Source: Heterostelium multicystogenum (lineage: Eukaryota; Evosea; Eumycetozoa; Acytosteliales; Acytosteliaceae). From it: a stretch of DNA of 64,000 bases. The notes beneath the pieces are model-generated. The model saw nothing but the letters and a program-made list of their open reading frames with translations. It was not told the origin of the DNA and did no database searches. A program made the position numbers and the translations under genes. Positions 1-11,947 of the stretch are shown piece after piece. The stretch is from contig RCNN01000070.1 of assembly GCA_003667245.1 (NCBI GenBank), positions 45,523 through 109,522 on the forward strand, given 5' to 3'. The number at the start of each line of letters is the position of its first letter. Position 1 is the first letter of the stretch.

Positions 1-3000
1 GGGCTCAAAATGGCTGTTGGTACTGTTGATACTGTTGGAGCTTCCGTTGTTCTTGCTGCCGCTGATTGAGAGAAGTTTCCAGTGGTTGGGAAGTTGATCG
101 ACACCGTCGTTATCATAAATCTTGTCGGTCGATCCCCGCTTGCCAGTCAGGTAGTAACTGAGCATCTCTCCTTTGCCTTTGACTTTAATGATTCCACGCT
201 CCTCAAGGAAGAATCCACGCTTGAGAATTTTGCTGACTTCCTTGGTCACTTGGATCTTTCCTGGTGGAGCCGATGTCTGCATTCTCGATGCAATGTTGGC
301 CGTGTCACCCCAAACATCAAACTTGGCACGCTGAATTCCAATGCAACCGGCCACACATGGTCCGAAGCTGATTCCGATCTGGACATTGAGATTCTCGTCA
401 ATGTGCTTTACATAGGCCTTGGCAGTGAGTGCCATGTTTGCTGCATTGGACAGGAATGTCTTGGGCGACTGGGAAGTATTCAATCCAGAAACGACCATGT
501 AGGTAGTACCGATGGTTTTTATCTTATCAAGATCGTAACGTGCAAGCTGTCCATCGAAAATTGAGAAAATATAGTTCATGTGCGACACCATGACCGATGC
601 TTCAAGTTGGACAGGTAGTTTCTCAAATCCGATGATATTGATAAACATGATGGCTACATGGCTGTACTTTTGCGCGATCAACATTCCATTTCCTTTGCCT
701 TTTCCTTCCTTCATCAATCTCTCAGAGATAGAGGTTGGTAATATATTTCCAAGTAATTTTGAGGATCTCTCTCTTTCCTTCTGGAGGATCAAACCCTTGT
801 ATTTGACTTTGGATTTGATGACCCAGGCATTTCGCATACCAAGTTTCATTCCATAGGATGAGCATATTTGGATTATCAAAACAATGATAATGCCAATATA
901 ATCAGTTGTGTAAAGATGTTGAGGTAAACTTGGGGAGAGGAATAGTGCACAGACGAAAAAGAATACTAAATAGGTCATTGGTTAGTAACCGGCTTTGAAA
1001 CAATGCATGCCATAATGATGCTTACCGAAAATAAATATATTTAGAAAAGTTACTGATATTAGGTTGAGGGAATGGAATACATTGGCATAGAACAAGACTG
1101 CACAGATACGAGTTAAAGAGGAACGGGCCAGTGGATTGTCATAACGGAGCAGCTCAAGAGTTGTACAGATCCCAAAAATCAAAAGCAGTACGAAAAATAC
1201 TACCTGATAGACATACACACGCTTGAAGAATCTGGTAAAAGATAGGATAAAGTAGAGAACGAATAGGACACCCATAGCGAGGTAGATTGCTCTAGCACCA
1301 AACACTGGATTAGAGCCCATCAAATAGTCATCAATGTAGAATACAACATGAAGGATCATTCCAATGACCAAAAAGAACTTAGTCTCAAAGACTGTACTAT
1401 TGATGACATACTTGTGGAACTCCATCTCAACAAATAGATTACGAAACTGGACAATCCAATGATTCAATCTGGTATACTCTTTAAAGTATCTGTCGACTTC
1501 GGTATCTTTGCTACAGTCTTTCTTGGAATTGGCATCGTCTTTCTTGAATAGTCCTTGTCTGATTGGTCGCATGATAATATCACCAATCCTCTCGTTCTTG
1601 ATTCTATTGGATTTCTTCTTTAGCTTGCGCGGTGTGGAGGCAGTACTTGATGGAAGAGACATAGAAGAGGAAGATGCGTCACAAGAAGCAGTGTCAATGG
1701 ATATATGAGTTGATTTTTCGGCGGTGGTAGAGTCAAATGAAACTTCTTTGTTGTAATCATCTTGAGCACCTCCAACATAGAAAGTTTGGGGAGCCGACGA
1801 CACATTTGTAGGAGCAGCAAGAGTATTAGAAAACCTCGATGATTTAATAAAATAAGTTGTAATACCGAGGTTGCTTTCATGATTTTCCGTCAGAACATAG
1901 TCTTCCAAGTTTAGTTTCTCAATACCCTTCTCAGTGATATGAATTTGGCCAGGCGATCCATTTTGCTCTAAGGTATGGGCCATTGCTATTGCCTCACCCC
2001 AAACATCGAATTGGAACTTCTCACATCCAATAACACCAACCAATAACGGATCCAGTAGCAACACCAACTCTTAATTTTACCTAATTATTGATATAGTTTA
2101 GTAAACTATTGGTTTAAATACAATACAATTAGGAGTTAACAATTAACTTACTTTTACATTTAGACAATTATTATTTAAAATAGGTAATCTTAATATATCA
2201 ATTGCAATATCAACAATGGCACGATAGTGATGGCTGTTCTCAATGGTCAAGCCACCAGCACACACATAGGCATCACCATCCGTTTTGATTTTTTCACACT
2301 TGTGACTCTCGACCACTTTGTCAAACTCGGTGAAACTTCATTTAATAATCTAACCAATTGTTCGGGCTCAATGCTGGATGCCAAACTTGTAAAATCTACA
2401 ATATCACAATAAAGAATAGAACCTAGAAAATAGTTAATATTAATGTAAGTAGCTGATGATAGGTAGTATGATATATTTGGTACTTACAATCTGAAAAATC
2501 TCTGGATATTGGTGGAAGTGGACTATTGGAAGAGGATAGGTAGTTATTTAAAATATCCAGGTTGGCGGTTGGAGTATAGTCCTTCATCATTTTAATGACA
2601 AACTCTGGTAGGATGTTTGCCAGTAATTGTTCAGATTTTTCTTTTTCAATCTTTAAACTTTCGGCTTTCTTTTGTAGTCTCTTACTATCAACAAAGCTCT
2701 AAGCAAATATCCAATGATAGAAGTTAATTATTAGCAATCTTTGTTCGATTATAAAATGGAATGATATGATAGCTTACTTCTTTTCTTGATTTTTCTAATA
2801 CATATAAATGGCTTGATCCCATAATAAAAATCGAAAGTATATATAAAGTATAGGATATCATGTTGATTTGATCTAGATTCGATTGAATCAGCAGAAATAT
2901 AATAAAACAAGTGGCATGCATTAAATTAAGAACAACCATCCAAACAAATAGTAGACAGCCAAGTGAATACAGACAGGAAAAAGTTACCGTATATAGAAAT

Positions 3001-4157
3001 AGAATATAAGTGGTGGTAACAGACTTGTACTCTAGGAGTATGGTGATAAAAAATGTTGTAAAAGAGAACAAAAAGAGCGGATGATACGATTGCTTATAGA
3101 AATTCTTATTCTTTAGGAAACTAAGGAAAATTGAGAATGCAAACAGATTCAAACATAACACTCTGACTGCAATCAACATAAATATTGCTTTTTTAGCAAA
3201 TCCATATGAAATACATAGAATTCCAATTAAATTGGTAATCTAAATAATGAAGTTAGAATTGGCAATAATAGACAATATAATATAACATAACATACTCTTA
3301 ATAAAAATATTTGTGATACAAAATGATGATCTAAGAATTCAGACTCTAATTTACTTGGCAATCGAAGACTATACCTATGAAATAATCTCTTGTTTTGGTC
3401 AACTATATTATCATCTTTAAGATAGAGGGAACGATAATTAATCTTTGAACATAAGTGATGATTCATTATTAATAATTTTATAATTACCAGCTGAAATAAC
3501 TAAGGGATGATTATTCCAAACTTGGGGGTTTTCTATATCGACATTTGTATTTAAGGAATTAGATACAGAGTCGGCTCTGCTTCTGGCTGTTATTACTGGA
3601 CTATTAAAGGTAAATAAATTTTTAAATGATAGATTGGGTGTTGCTCGATTACTATTTATATTATTATTATTATTTAAAGATGATGGACTACTATTATTAC
3701 TGGTGGAGGATGTGGATGATGTATCTATATTTATTGTTGGACTGCTATTACAAATGGTGAGGGTATTAGTGGTGGTGGTTACTATAGTGGTTGGGGCAGA
3801 TATAGGCGGTGAGTTTACACCGACGATCAATCCATTTGATCCACAATCTGAAACTGAGGCCGAACTACTAAGTACATTGCTGCCAATACTACTGCTATTA
3901 TTTACAATTGATCCCAATCCACTGGATATTGATGGTGCGTTTGGTAGATTTGATTGGGTGGGGTTGCCTCCACTGCTGCCTCCACCACTCGAGTTGCTTC
4001 CATTGATAGTAGAATGCACCGAGGATGAGGAAGTCGATGATAAATGTGCAGTAGTATTAAAACTGGACCCATAACAAGAGTTGTTTAGATTTATAATTGA
4101 GGTTGCCCTCGTCATGGAGCTAGGTTGTTTTAACATAGATGGTTTTAATGAAGTCAT
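1..4157 (-). CDS. acaA: Aggregation-type adenylyl cyclase ACA, partial (3' end outside window)
   Basis: Integral-membrane class III cyclase making cAMP, the aggregation chemoattractant. Order on the minus strand: Ser/Asn-rich N-terminus (4157-3480), first hydrophobic set (about 3240-2780), a helical segment with LANILPEFVIKMMK, catalytic domain C1 (LYCDIVDFTSL, KTDGDAYVC, FDVWGEA), a polar linker, second hydrophobic set (about 1400-985), then C2 (QIGISFGPCVAG, FDVWGDTANIASRM) running off the left edge. This two-times-six-TM, C1/C2 layout is that of Dictyostelium ACA. GT..AG introns fit at 3295-3240, 2777-2699, 2487-2423 and 2151-2070. The frame breaks near 3450, near 2337 (a T short) and near 2040 (an extra T), and there is an in-frame stop at 982-984; sequence resumes in the expected frame each time. 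Error is likelier than decay, but the stop is unexplained. Family call is firm; exact exon ends are not. Confidence 0.93.
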
Positions 4158-7100
4158 TAATTAAAATATATTTGGATTGATTTCTGTTATTATATATTTT
4201 AATTAATTAAAACTTCATCAAAATAATCTGTTCTTTATATGTGTGTATTTCTGGAAATTATATTATTATTATTACTATTATTATTAATTTCAACTCCTAT
4301 TTCTATTTTACTAAGATACAAAAAGATAAAATCACTATTATTTTTTATTATTTGCTTTTCTAATTTATATACTACTACTATTACTATTACTACTATTTCT
4401 TCTATATTTATTTATCATATCATTAAATAAATAAATAAATTCTATATCTATTATTAATTTTAGTACTAAATCTATATTATATTATTATTCTAATTATTAT
4501 TCTTATTATTAATATTATGAGTATTACTAAAAATATTACTACTACTGTTATTTTATTCTATATATGAGTAAACACATGACAGAGATTTGTCAATAACAAC
4601 ATTATGATTATTAAATATGGATTGTTTGTTTGATTGTTTGATTGATATTTTAATTAATATTGATTGACTATTTAATCAATTGATTGATTGATTGATTGAA
4701 TATATGTGTGGGTGTTAATATATATCAAAATAATATTAATATACAAATCAAACCAAACCTAACCTAACCAATATCTATTTAATTTATAATAAATAAATGA
4801 CGAGAAGAGATACTTTGTGGCAATACAAATAATTAAAAAAATAAGATTAATACTATTTTGTTGCTGATAGTGTGAAAGTAGTGAGTATTATTGATATCTT
4901 GATACTATTTTATTACTATTATTATTATTATTGTGTTGTGTTGTGTTGTTGGATAGATATATATATATAACTTGATATTGTGTCATCTGAATCAATTCTC
5001 ACAACTGTGTATCACACCAGTCAGTCAGACATTCAATTTTCATTCAGTCTTTAATCTTTTCACCAGTGGTGCGAACCATAATCACTATACTATTATTCCT
5101 ACTTATGACACCAGTTAAATATCAAATTGTACAATAGTAATAATTGAAATGATGATGATTTTAAATCAAATTGTGATTGTCATTAAAAGGTGGAATCATA
5201 CATCATGAGAAGAGATGCAGGTGGTCTTTTTGTATTTGCAGTTTGGTTGTGGAAACACTACTTTGTTTTATATGGAATACAAAATAGGGGGAGACAAAGG
5301 AAAACGTGACAGAATTCAAGCGACATACATTGTTATGATCAATTAATTTATCACATATCATTTTAAATTAATAATAATAATCAAAATAAGATATAAATGG
5401 AGGACCAATTAAGTATTGAATAATAAACAAACACTTCCTTTTTCATGTTGTTGGTTCTTTTATTTTGTTTGGTTGGTTTGTGAAACATTCAATCCATTTT
5501 AAATAACAATACGAGATGAGATATGGTATAATAAAAAATATAGATAATAAACTATACATTGCAAAGTTGGCGTATGAATAGCTGGTAGTGGTTGTGTATT
5601 TTTATATCATCTTTAAGTTGAGTCCACTCGACTTTGTTGAGTATCACCTCTAGTGACCCCAAACCTATTCATATCAACACCACATCAAAGTAAAATGGAT
5701 GTAATTTCTAGAAATTAAAATATAAGATCACACATCTAATATATTGTCGGTAAATGTAATTGATAATATCAATTCACACTCTTCTTTATGATTATATTGT
5801 TATATATATATATATGTCAATTCACTCTTCTGGAAGCAATCACTCACACCACACTAACAATAACAATCAAACATCTACAAAGAGACAGAGCATTTAGGAT
5901 GATAGGAGTTTGTTAGTCAATCGTTCATGAGTATCTGGGTGGTGCGTGGTGACTGGGAGCAGTGGGGTAATAATCAATTAGAAAGATGTGGTTGCGGGTT
6001 ATCATCATGATATGATTGTTGTTGTTTAGTTATAGGTGTTAAAATAGAATTGAAAACAAAGTGTATTGTTAAATAATTAATTGTCGGAAATTAAAAAACC
6101 TTTTCAAGTATACAACTATAAAATCATCCATCCATCAATCAATCACAACTATACACTTAAACATGCATATATACATATACGTTTAAACTATTATTAGTAA
6201 TATTGCTGCTTTTGTTGTTGTGTTATGTTATAATTATACTTTTATATAATACAATGATCATTTGAATACGAGAGTGTAATTAACTACTCTTGCGAGCAGA
6301 AACTCACCATCCAGAGCATGATGAATAGTTTAGGGATTGAATTGTTGCTATTTGTAACTATAGAATGGCACTTGATATGCATATATTTCCTTTGATAATG
6401 AATTAATTCTATAATTGACTATATTTAATCAACACATTCATTTACTTTGAAATGAATCAAATCAACTTGATTTCTGATTCAAGAGTAAAAATAGCACAAT
6501 ACACAAAACAACATGTAGCAACTAACTAACTATCCATCTATCTATCACTCCACAACATAATACAAAATAAAACTACTGCTATCAATACTTTATTTGTGTA
6601 TTTCTTTGTTTTACAGAAATGGAATTTTATTAACCTCTATATATTGAATCTAATAGAGATAAATACATCCAAATTGTCGTCATGTTGATTCACCTTTTAG
6701 CTGTCACTAATAGTAACAACAACAACAACAACACTACACTACACTACACAAATAAAAGACTAAAATAACAATAATACAGATTATCAATATTATTATTATT
6801 ATATTGCGATGAAAAACCAACTATCTGTCTTTTTTATCATTGGTATTGACTGACAGACGACGGGTTGCAGCTATTGTGTTGTGCTGTGTTGGATAGTCGA
6901 CTAAGCTTAGTGCTTATTCTATTGAGATTGATCGATTGATTGAATGGATATATTATTACCATATAACTTGTGACATACTGATGACCATCATTTTTAAATT
7001 ATTATCGCCTCCACTTACTGATGATAATTACATATTGTTGGGAAATGATTTAAATAATTGTGGAGATATATTGGTATGTATGTGAGGATATATTCGCCTT

Positions 7101-7821
7101 TTGATTAGGACTTGTAAGTCAATTTGGCTATTGATTTTTAAAAGATTTCCAATGTCGATTTCAGCTAGATCAACAGGCGACAAATGATTTGGGATGTTAG
7201 TAACAAAAACATTCGATATTGATTATCCAAGAGATTATCATAATATTTATAAGCCAAACAGCTATGTTTTTGATAAGATTATCGGTAGTAGGTAATTAAT
7301 TAAAGAAACAATCTTAAACCTACTACTAATATTAATAATAATATTGATTATTATTATTATTAAATATCATTTACTTTAAATAAGCGATAAAGAGTCTAAC
7401 TTTATATGTAAAGATAATCTTTCAATTGATGATAAACTGATATTTCTACGACTAAATCTACAACAACTAAACCTTCGATTATTAATTGTAAATTGTAATT
7501 ACTAAACTGATGATTCTATTCTCTTCAATTCTTTCATATAAATGTATTCAACAACTCTATTTTATCCTTATATATCTATCTATCTATCTATCTGTCTATC
7601 TACTTTTATCCATAACTTAAAACTGCTTAGTTTCATTCTGTTATTAGTCCTATTTCTTATTTTAATTCCTGTTTCTTTTCTTTCTTTATGATTTCTCACT
7701 TGATTCATCCAAAAGCCTGTCCTACATTAATATGATATGATATGATATATATGATGCCTATGATTTGATTATTTAATGTTTTGTTTCTTTTGTTTATTGT
7801 ATATGCTATATTGTTGTACTA
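4158..7821. other. Non-coding, AT-rich upstream region of acaA
   Basis: No convincing coding sequence on either strand over about 3.6 kb. It holds TAT/ATT runs, TGAT repeats near 4680, TGTTG repeats near 4935, a TA run near 5800 and CTAT repeats near 7575. It separates the acaA start from the end of LSM2, which is transcribed in the same direction. In D. discoideum acaA is driven by three alternative promoters spread over a long upstream region (established knowledge), so the length here fits a complex promoter. That role is inferred; I see no defined motif. Confidence 0.6.
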
Positions 7822-8308
7822 CTATTGTTGTTGAGCTTTCTTTTGCTCTCTTGCTTCCAATCTTGAATGATCTTGAAGTGTTTTCAACATCGACTTCTGA
7901 TGCTGGTAGATGCACATATCTTACTACTGATCCTCTAATAAAACAATTCTTTACTGATAGCTAAATAAGTGATGTACATTTCAAAATTAATATCGACAGC
8001 ATTGTTATCACGATAATCAATGGTTATCATAAACTATAATTATTATTGGGTTTGCTATATTACCATATATGGGTATTTATCTTCTTCTTCAACTCTGATA
8101 TCTTTTAGTTTAATATTTAAGAACTGATCTACTGACTGTAAGAGACCTGTAATCGACAAATCATTCTTTAGCTCCACTGTGATCTCTTTGCCAACCAATG
8201 TTTTATAGAATGAGTAAAATAACTGTTGTTGTAAACCATCATCGTGATGATGATAATCGTTAGTCAAATCAATTCAATCATCTCATTCCTACTTCATGAT
8301 CATACCAT
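7822..8308 (-). CDS. lsm2: U6 snRNA-associated Sm-like protein LSm2
   Basis: Subunit of the LSm1-7 (mRNA decay) and LSm2-8 (U6 snRNA) rings. Three exons: 8308-8306 (the start codon alone), 8222-8064 and 7960-7822. The product begins M-LFYSFYKTLVGKEITVELKN, matching the family start, so the apparent His-rich N-terminus read from 8267 is really intron sequence. Sm1 contains VELKNDLSITG and QFLNIKL; Sm2 contains NCFIRGSVVRYV. One surplus A in the GAAAAC near 7889 breaks the frame just before the tail, which otherwise reads LQDHSRLEAREQKKAQQQ and a stop at 7822. Spliced length is 301 nt, or 300 without that A, giving 99 residues, normal for LSm2. It lies about 225 bp downstream of the helicase gene, on the same strand. 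Confidence 0.93.
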
Positions 8309-8533
8309 TTTTAATTTAGAAATATATAATAAATATAATATAAAGTAATATATAATGTAATATAAATAGAATTAGATAACAACAAAGATGTCCATGAATT
8401 GAAATTGTCATAAATATTAGCGCCCACTGAAAATTTTGAAATTTTTGATGGTGCCCTGATGGAGAGTGCAATGATCATCACACCAGTCCACCTACTTTTG
8501 ATTGATTATCATTTATATATTAAAAACTAGCGT

Positions 8534-10309
8534 TTATTGTTGAAGTGGTGTTAAGTCTTTTAATCCTCTGAGAATAGAGTCTAGTGATTCGATATCAGAA
8601 CGCTTCAACTCTTGGATGTTTATGTTCAAATGTTGGGTGATGTTCATGATTTTGTTGTAGTCGTGTGGGTTGCTTACAAAGTTGATTGCAACACCCGATC
8701 TACCGAAACGTCCAACTCTGCCAACACGATGCAAATAAGTAACTGGATCGGGTCTACCTTCGGGATCTAGTGGAACATCGTAGTTGATCACAAGTGATAC
8801 CTGCAGAATATCTATTCCTCTTGCCAAGACATTAGTTGCGATCAACAACTTGGTTTTACCTTCTCTAAATAATTTGATTTGCTCCATTCTATGGTCTGGG
8901 GAGTCATCACCGGTGATGGACGACACCGAAAATCCATCCGCTCTCATCTTCTGCGCTAACTCTGCAGCTGATTTCTTTGTCTATAATAAGTGGTAGAATG
9001 AACGATTAGTATGTCAAGTTTGCATTAAACTGCTCTCTCAAGCGAAAACTCCCACCTACATGTACAAAAACAATACTTTGTCCAACACTGATATTACGAA
9101 TAAATATCGGATAGTATAAATGGCTTATTCTGAGGACTATCACAATTGATATAGAACTGTCTAATTTTATCGACTTTGAGTTCTTCTTTCTTGAGTCTGA
9201 TATTTAAGCTTGGCTGTGGGACAAACTCCTCGATGTATTTTTTCGACTCCACGTGAAAATGTTGCAGAGAATAGGAGGACCTGTGTACTTTTTGGCATTA
9301 GCTTCTTGATCCTCAGTGATTGTGTATTCATTCCACGCTTATCAATCATCTGGTCTGCTTCATCCAACACCAACATCTTTACATTTTGTGTTGAAACATG
9401 TCTTCTTGAAATTAAATCCAATAGCTTTCCTGGTGTACCTATGATAACTTGATTGTCAACATCCTTTACTGTTTATTTGAATAGTTGTAAATCAAATTAG
9501 TATTCCTCAATATCGGTCTATGTTCTGTGGTTAACCTACTATTTTGCTCTGCAATAGCCAACAATGGCTTGATCTCTGTAAACTTTCCAAGATTGCAAAC
9601 CACGCCAAAAATTTGAATTGCCAACTCTTGTGTAGGACATATACATATTGCTTGTGGCTTTTTAATGGAAGGATCCACTGAATTAAGCATACCTAGTGTA
9701 AATGCAGCTGTTTTACCTGTTCCAGATTGTGATTGTGCGACCAAGTTTTGCCTAAATTTGATTAAGTAAGTATTGATGTTCAATAACATCGACAAGAAGG
9801 ACACCTACTTTAAATCAATAATATATGGTAATGCAGCCTCCTGGATTTTCGATGGTTTATTGAATCCCATTCCATATACACCTTTAAGAATTTCTGGTCG
9901 ACTAAATGAGAGATTTTAAACTAGCATCAGTAATTGTTCAACTTCTTTCTCCGGTATCGATTTGATAGTTACAGCTTTAGCTCTTCAAATGACTTTGCAG
10001 AATATAATGGTGAATTTGGATCACTCTGCATAACAACCAACTGTGTATTAAAGTCATCCAAATGATCCGATTTAATTAATCCTGGTATTGGTTCTATTAT
10101 TATTATTATGATTGTTGAAATTAGTTCTTATTTGCTGAGTTGTGATAAACTAAGTTTGTTTTGCTAGAATCAAAGAATGTACTTTTATTCTACTAATATA
10201 TTTTACTATTCTATACTATACCTTCATTCTCTTCTGACTTCACATCAGCTGTTGTTGTTGTTGTTGCTGATGATGTTGTTTCGGTTGTGGTTGAATTCTC
10301 AGTACTCAT
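8534..10309 (-). CDS. ddx19: DEAD-box RNA helicase, DDX19/Dbp5 type
   Basis: ATP-dependent RNA helicase of the group that remodels mRNPs at the nuclear pore. Start ATG at 10309 opens a Thr-rich N-terminus ([14 protein letters not shown]). Visible motifs in order: I ([10 protein letters not shown]), Ia (PTQELAIQ), II (VLDEADQM), III (LFSAT), [14 protein letters not shown] (TNVLARGID) and VI ([13 protein letters not shown]). The tail after motif VI, with [13 protein letters not shown], is the Dbp5/DDX19 style. Several short introns are present, one ending next to [10 protein letters not shown] near 8980. Frame breaks near 9245 (one surplus A in a six-A run), near 9120 and around 9480-9530 interrupt the reading. 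The helicase family is certain; DDX19 over other DEAD groups is probable. Confidence 0.88.
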
Positions 10310-11947
10310 CTTATCAATAAGTATAAATAATTAAAATAATACTATTAAAGGTAAAAGACAAACAAACTTAATAAATTAATAATAATAATAAAATAATAAT
10401 AATCGACTAAATAAATAATGATAATAATAATTCAAACATTAGTAGAATTTTTAAAATTGCGCGAAAATACAACATTAGATCAATTTTAATTTAAAAAAAT
10501 CAAATTTGAATTTCAAGTGACAAGTCTGTTATTGAGGTGGTGTGTTGTCAACACCAGCAACAATCAAATCAACAAGTATAGTTTCATTACTGTAAATATG
10601 TTTACTTTAATTAATTCAAGAATTATTGATTATAGATCAGTTACCAACTATTTAGTATCTACTTTATAAGTAATACTATTATCATTAACAGTGATAGAAT
10701 TATAAGAATGATAAATCAAGAATGTTCTCACTTACTCATTGTTTTAGATATTATTGTTGACAATTGTGTGTTGTTTGCATTTACTCTCAGATTTTTGAGA
10801 TCTCCCACATATCGGTACGATTTTGAAGTTAAACTACAATGAAGATCAACACAACTCTAAAATAAGATTCTTTGAAAAAATCAATATACTTGATGATTGC
10901 ATTTGAGTAACCTATTTTTATAAAATAGATCTAAAGAAAAAAACCTCAAAAACAAAAATCCAATGATATTTTTGTGATTAGCCCACCATTTTTGATAAAG
11001 TGTCAAAAAGTTTTACAAAATAAAATATGAAACCATCGTTCATGTTTGCTGGTTTTCGATTGAAACAATATCACCCACAGAGCTTCACTGTGGAGTTTGG
11101 GTATTTTGTATCACGGGCACACTGACACCATTCAACATTTTTGCAAATTTGAATATGTGATACCACTTATTTCAAACAAAAAGGAGTTTTGTGCTTGCAT
11201 AATTATTTTATAGTTTAGTTATTTTTTGGTTGCTTTACATGATGTAGTAGTGCTGCCCAATCAAATCAAACCTCCTTCGCTGCTTTAAAAATATTGATCA
11301 TAAAAAAAAAACCACTAAACTATTTTTATTTGCAGAGTTAATGATTATATAGAAATACTTCATATATAATCATCCATTGTTGACCTTTCACTTTCAAACT
11401 CACCATCCATTATCAACTACTTCTATTCAACCTACACTCAACCAAACAAATACCTAAAAAAACAACAACAACAACAACATCAACAAATATTTATAAATAC
11501 ATTATATATCGAACAAACACTTACAATTAAATTACATTTACTAACTTAGCAGTAGCATAGAATCGATATATAATCACACCATTGGTATTAGTCACACTTA
11601 AATTGGCACTCACATATTCACTCACACATATATATTCACTTTATCTTTATTCACCACAAAATCAAAATTAAAATCAAAGCGTCACATCTAAATTCAAATT
11701 CAACTACAATAAACTATCACACACAATAATAACAACGACAACAACAACAACAACACAACCTCGGTCAACCCTATTTATTTATAAAATAATAATAAACCTA
11801 TTTATTTAAAATTAATTATATATTTTTATATCTCTTTATAATTTTTTAAAAAATTACATTTACATTTTATCATTCCACTCAAAAAGGAGTTTCAGACAAA
11901 TAAATAATAATTATATTTATTTGTGAACAAACAAATACAATAGTCCA
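10310..11947. other. Intergenic; possible spliced micro-ORF near 10529-10739
   Basis: About 1.6 kb between the divergent helicase and LRR genes. On the minus strand a strong donor (ATGAGTAAGTG near 10735) and acceptor (TTTACAG ending at 10590) flank a short reading stretch, ETILVDLIVAGVDNTPPQ, ending at 10529. As written, the splice does not join an ATG to that frame; one extra G at the donor would. The last 500 bp before the LRR gene are CAA-rich 5' leader-like sequence. Nothing else is recognised. Confidence 0.35.

Noticed and set aside
82..564. 160-codon open stretch on the plus strand
   Set aside because: It is the antisense of the acaA C2 catalytic domain, whose motifs read clearly on the minus strand.
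3634..4074. Leu/Val-rich plus-strand open stretch
   Set aside because: Complement of the Ser/Asn/Thr-rich ACA N-terminus.
8225..8267. His-rich N-terminus for LSM2 (start at 8267)
   Set aside because: A start-codon exon at 8308 plus intron gives the conserved M-LFYSF start; the His codons fall in the intron.
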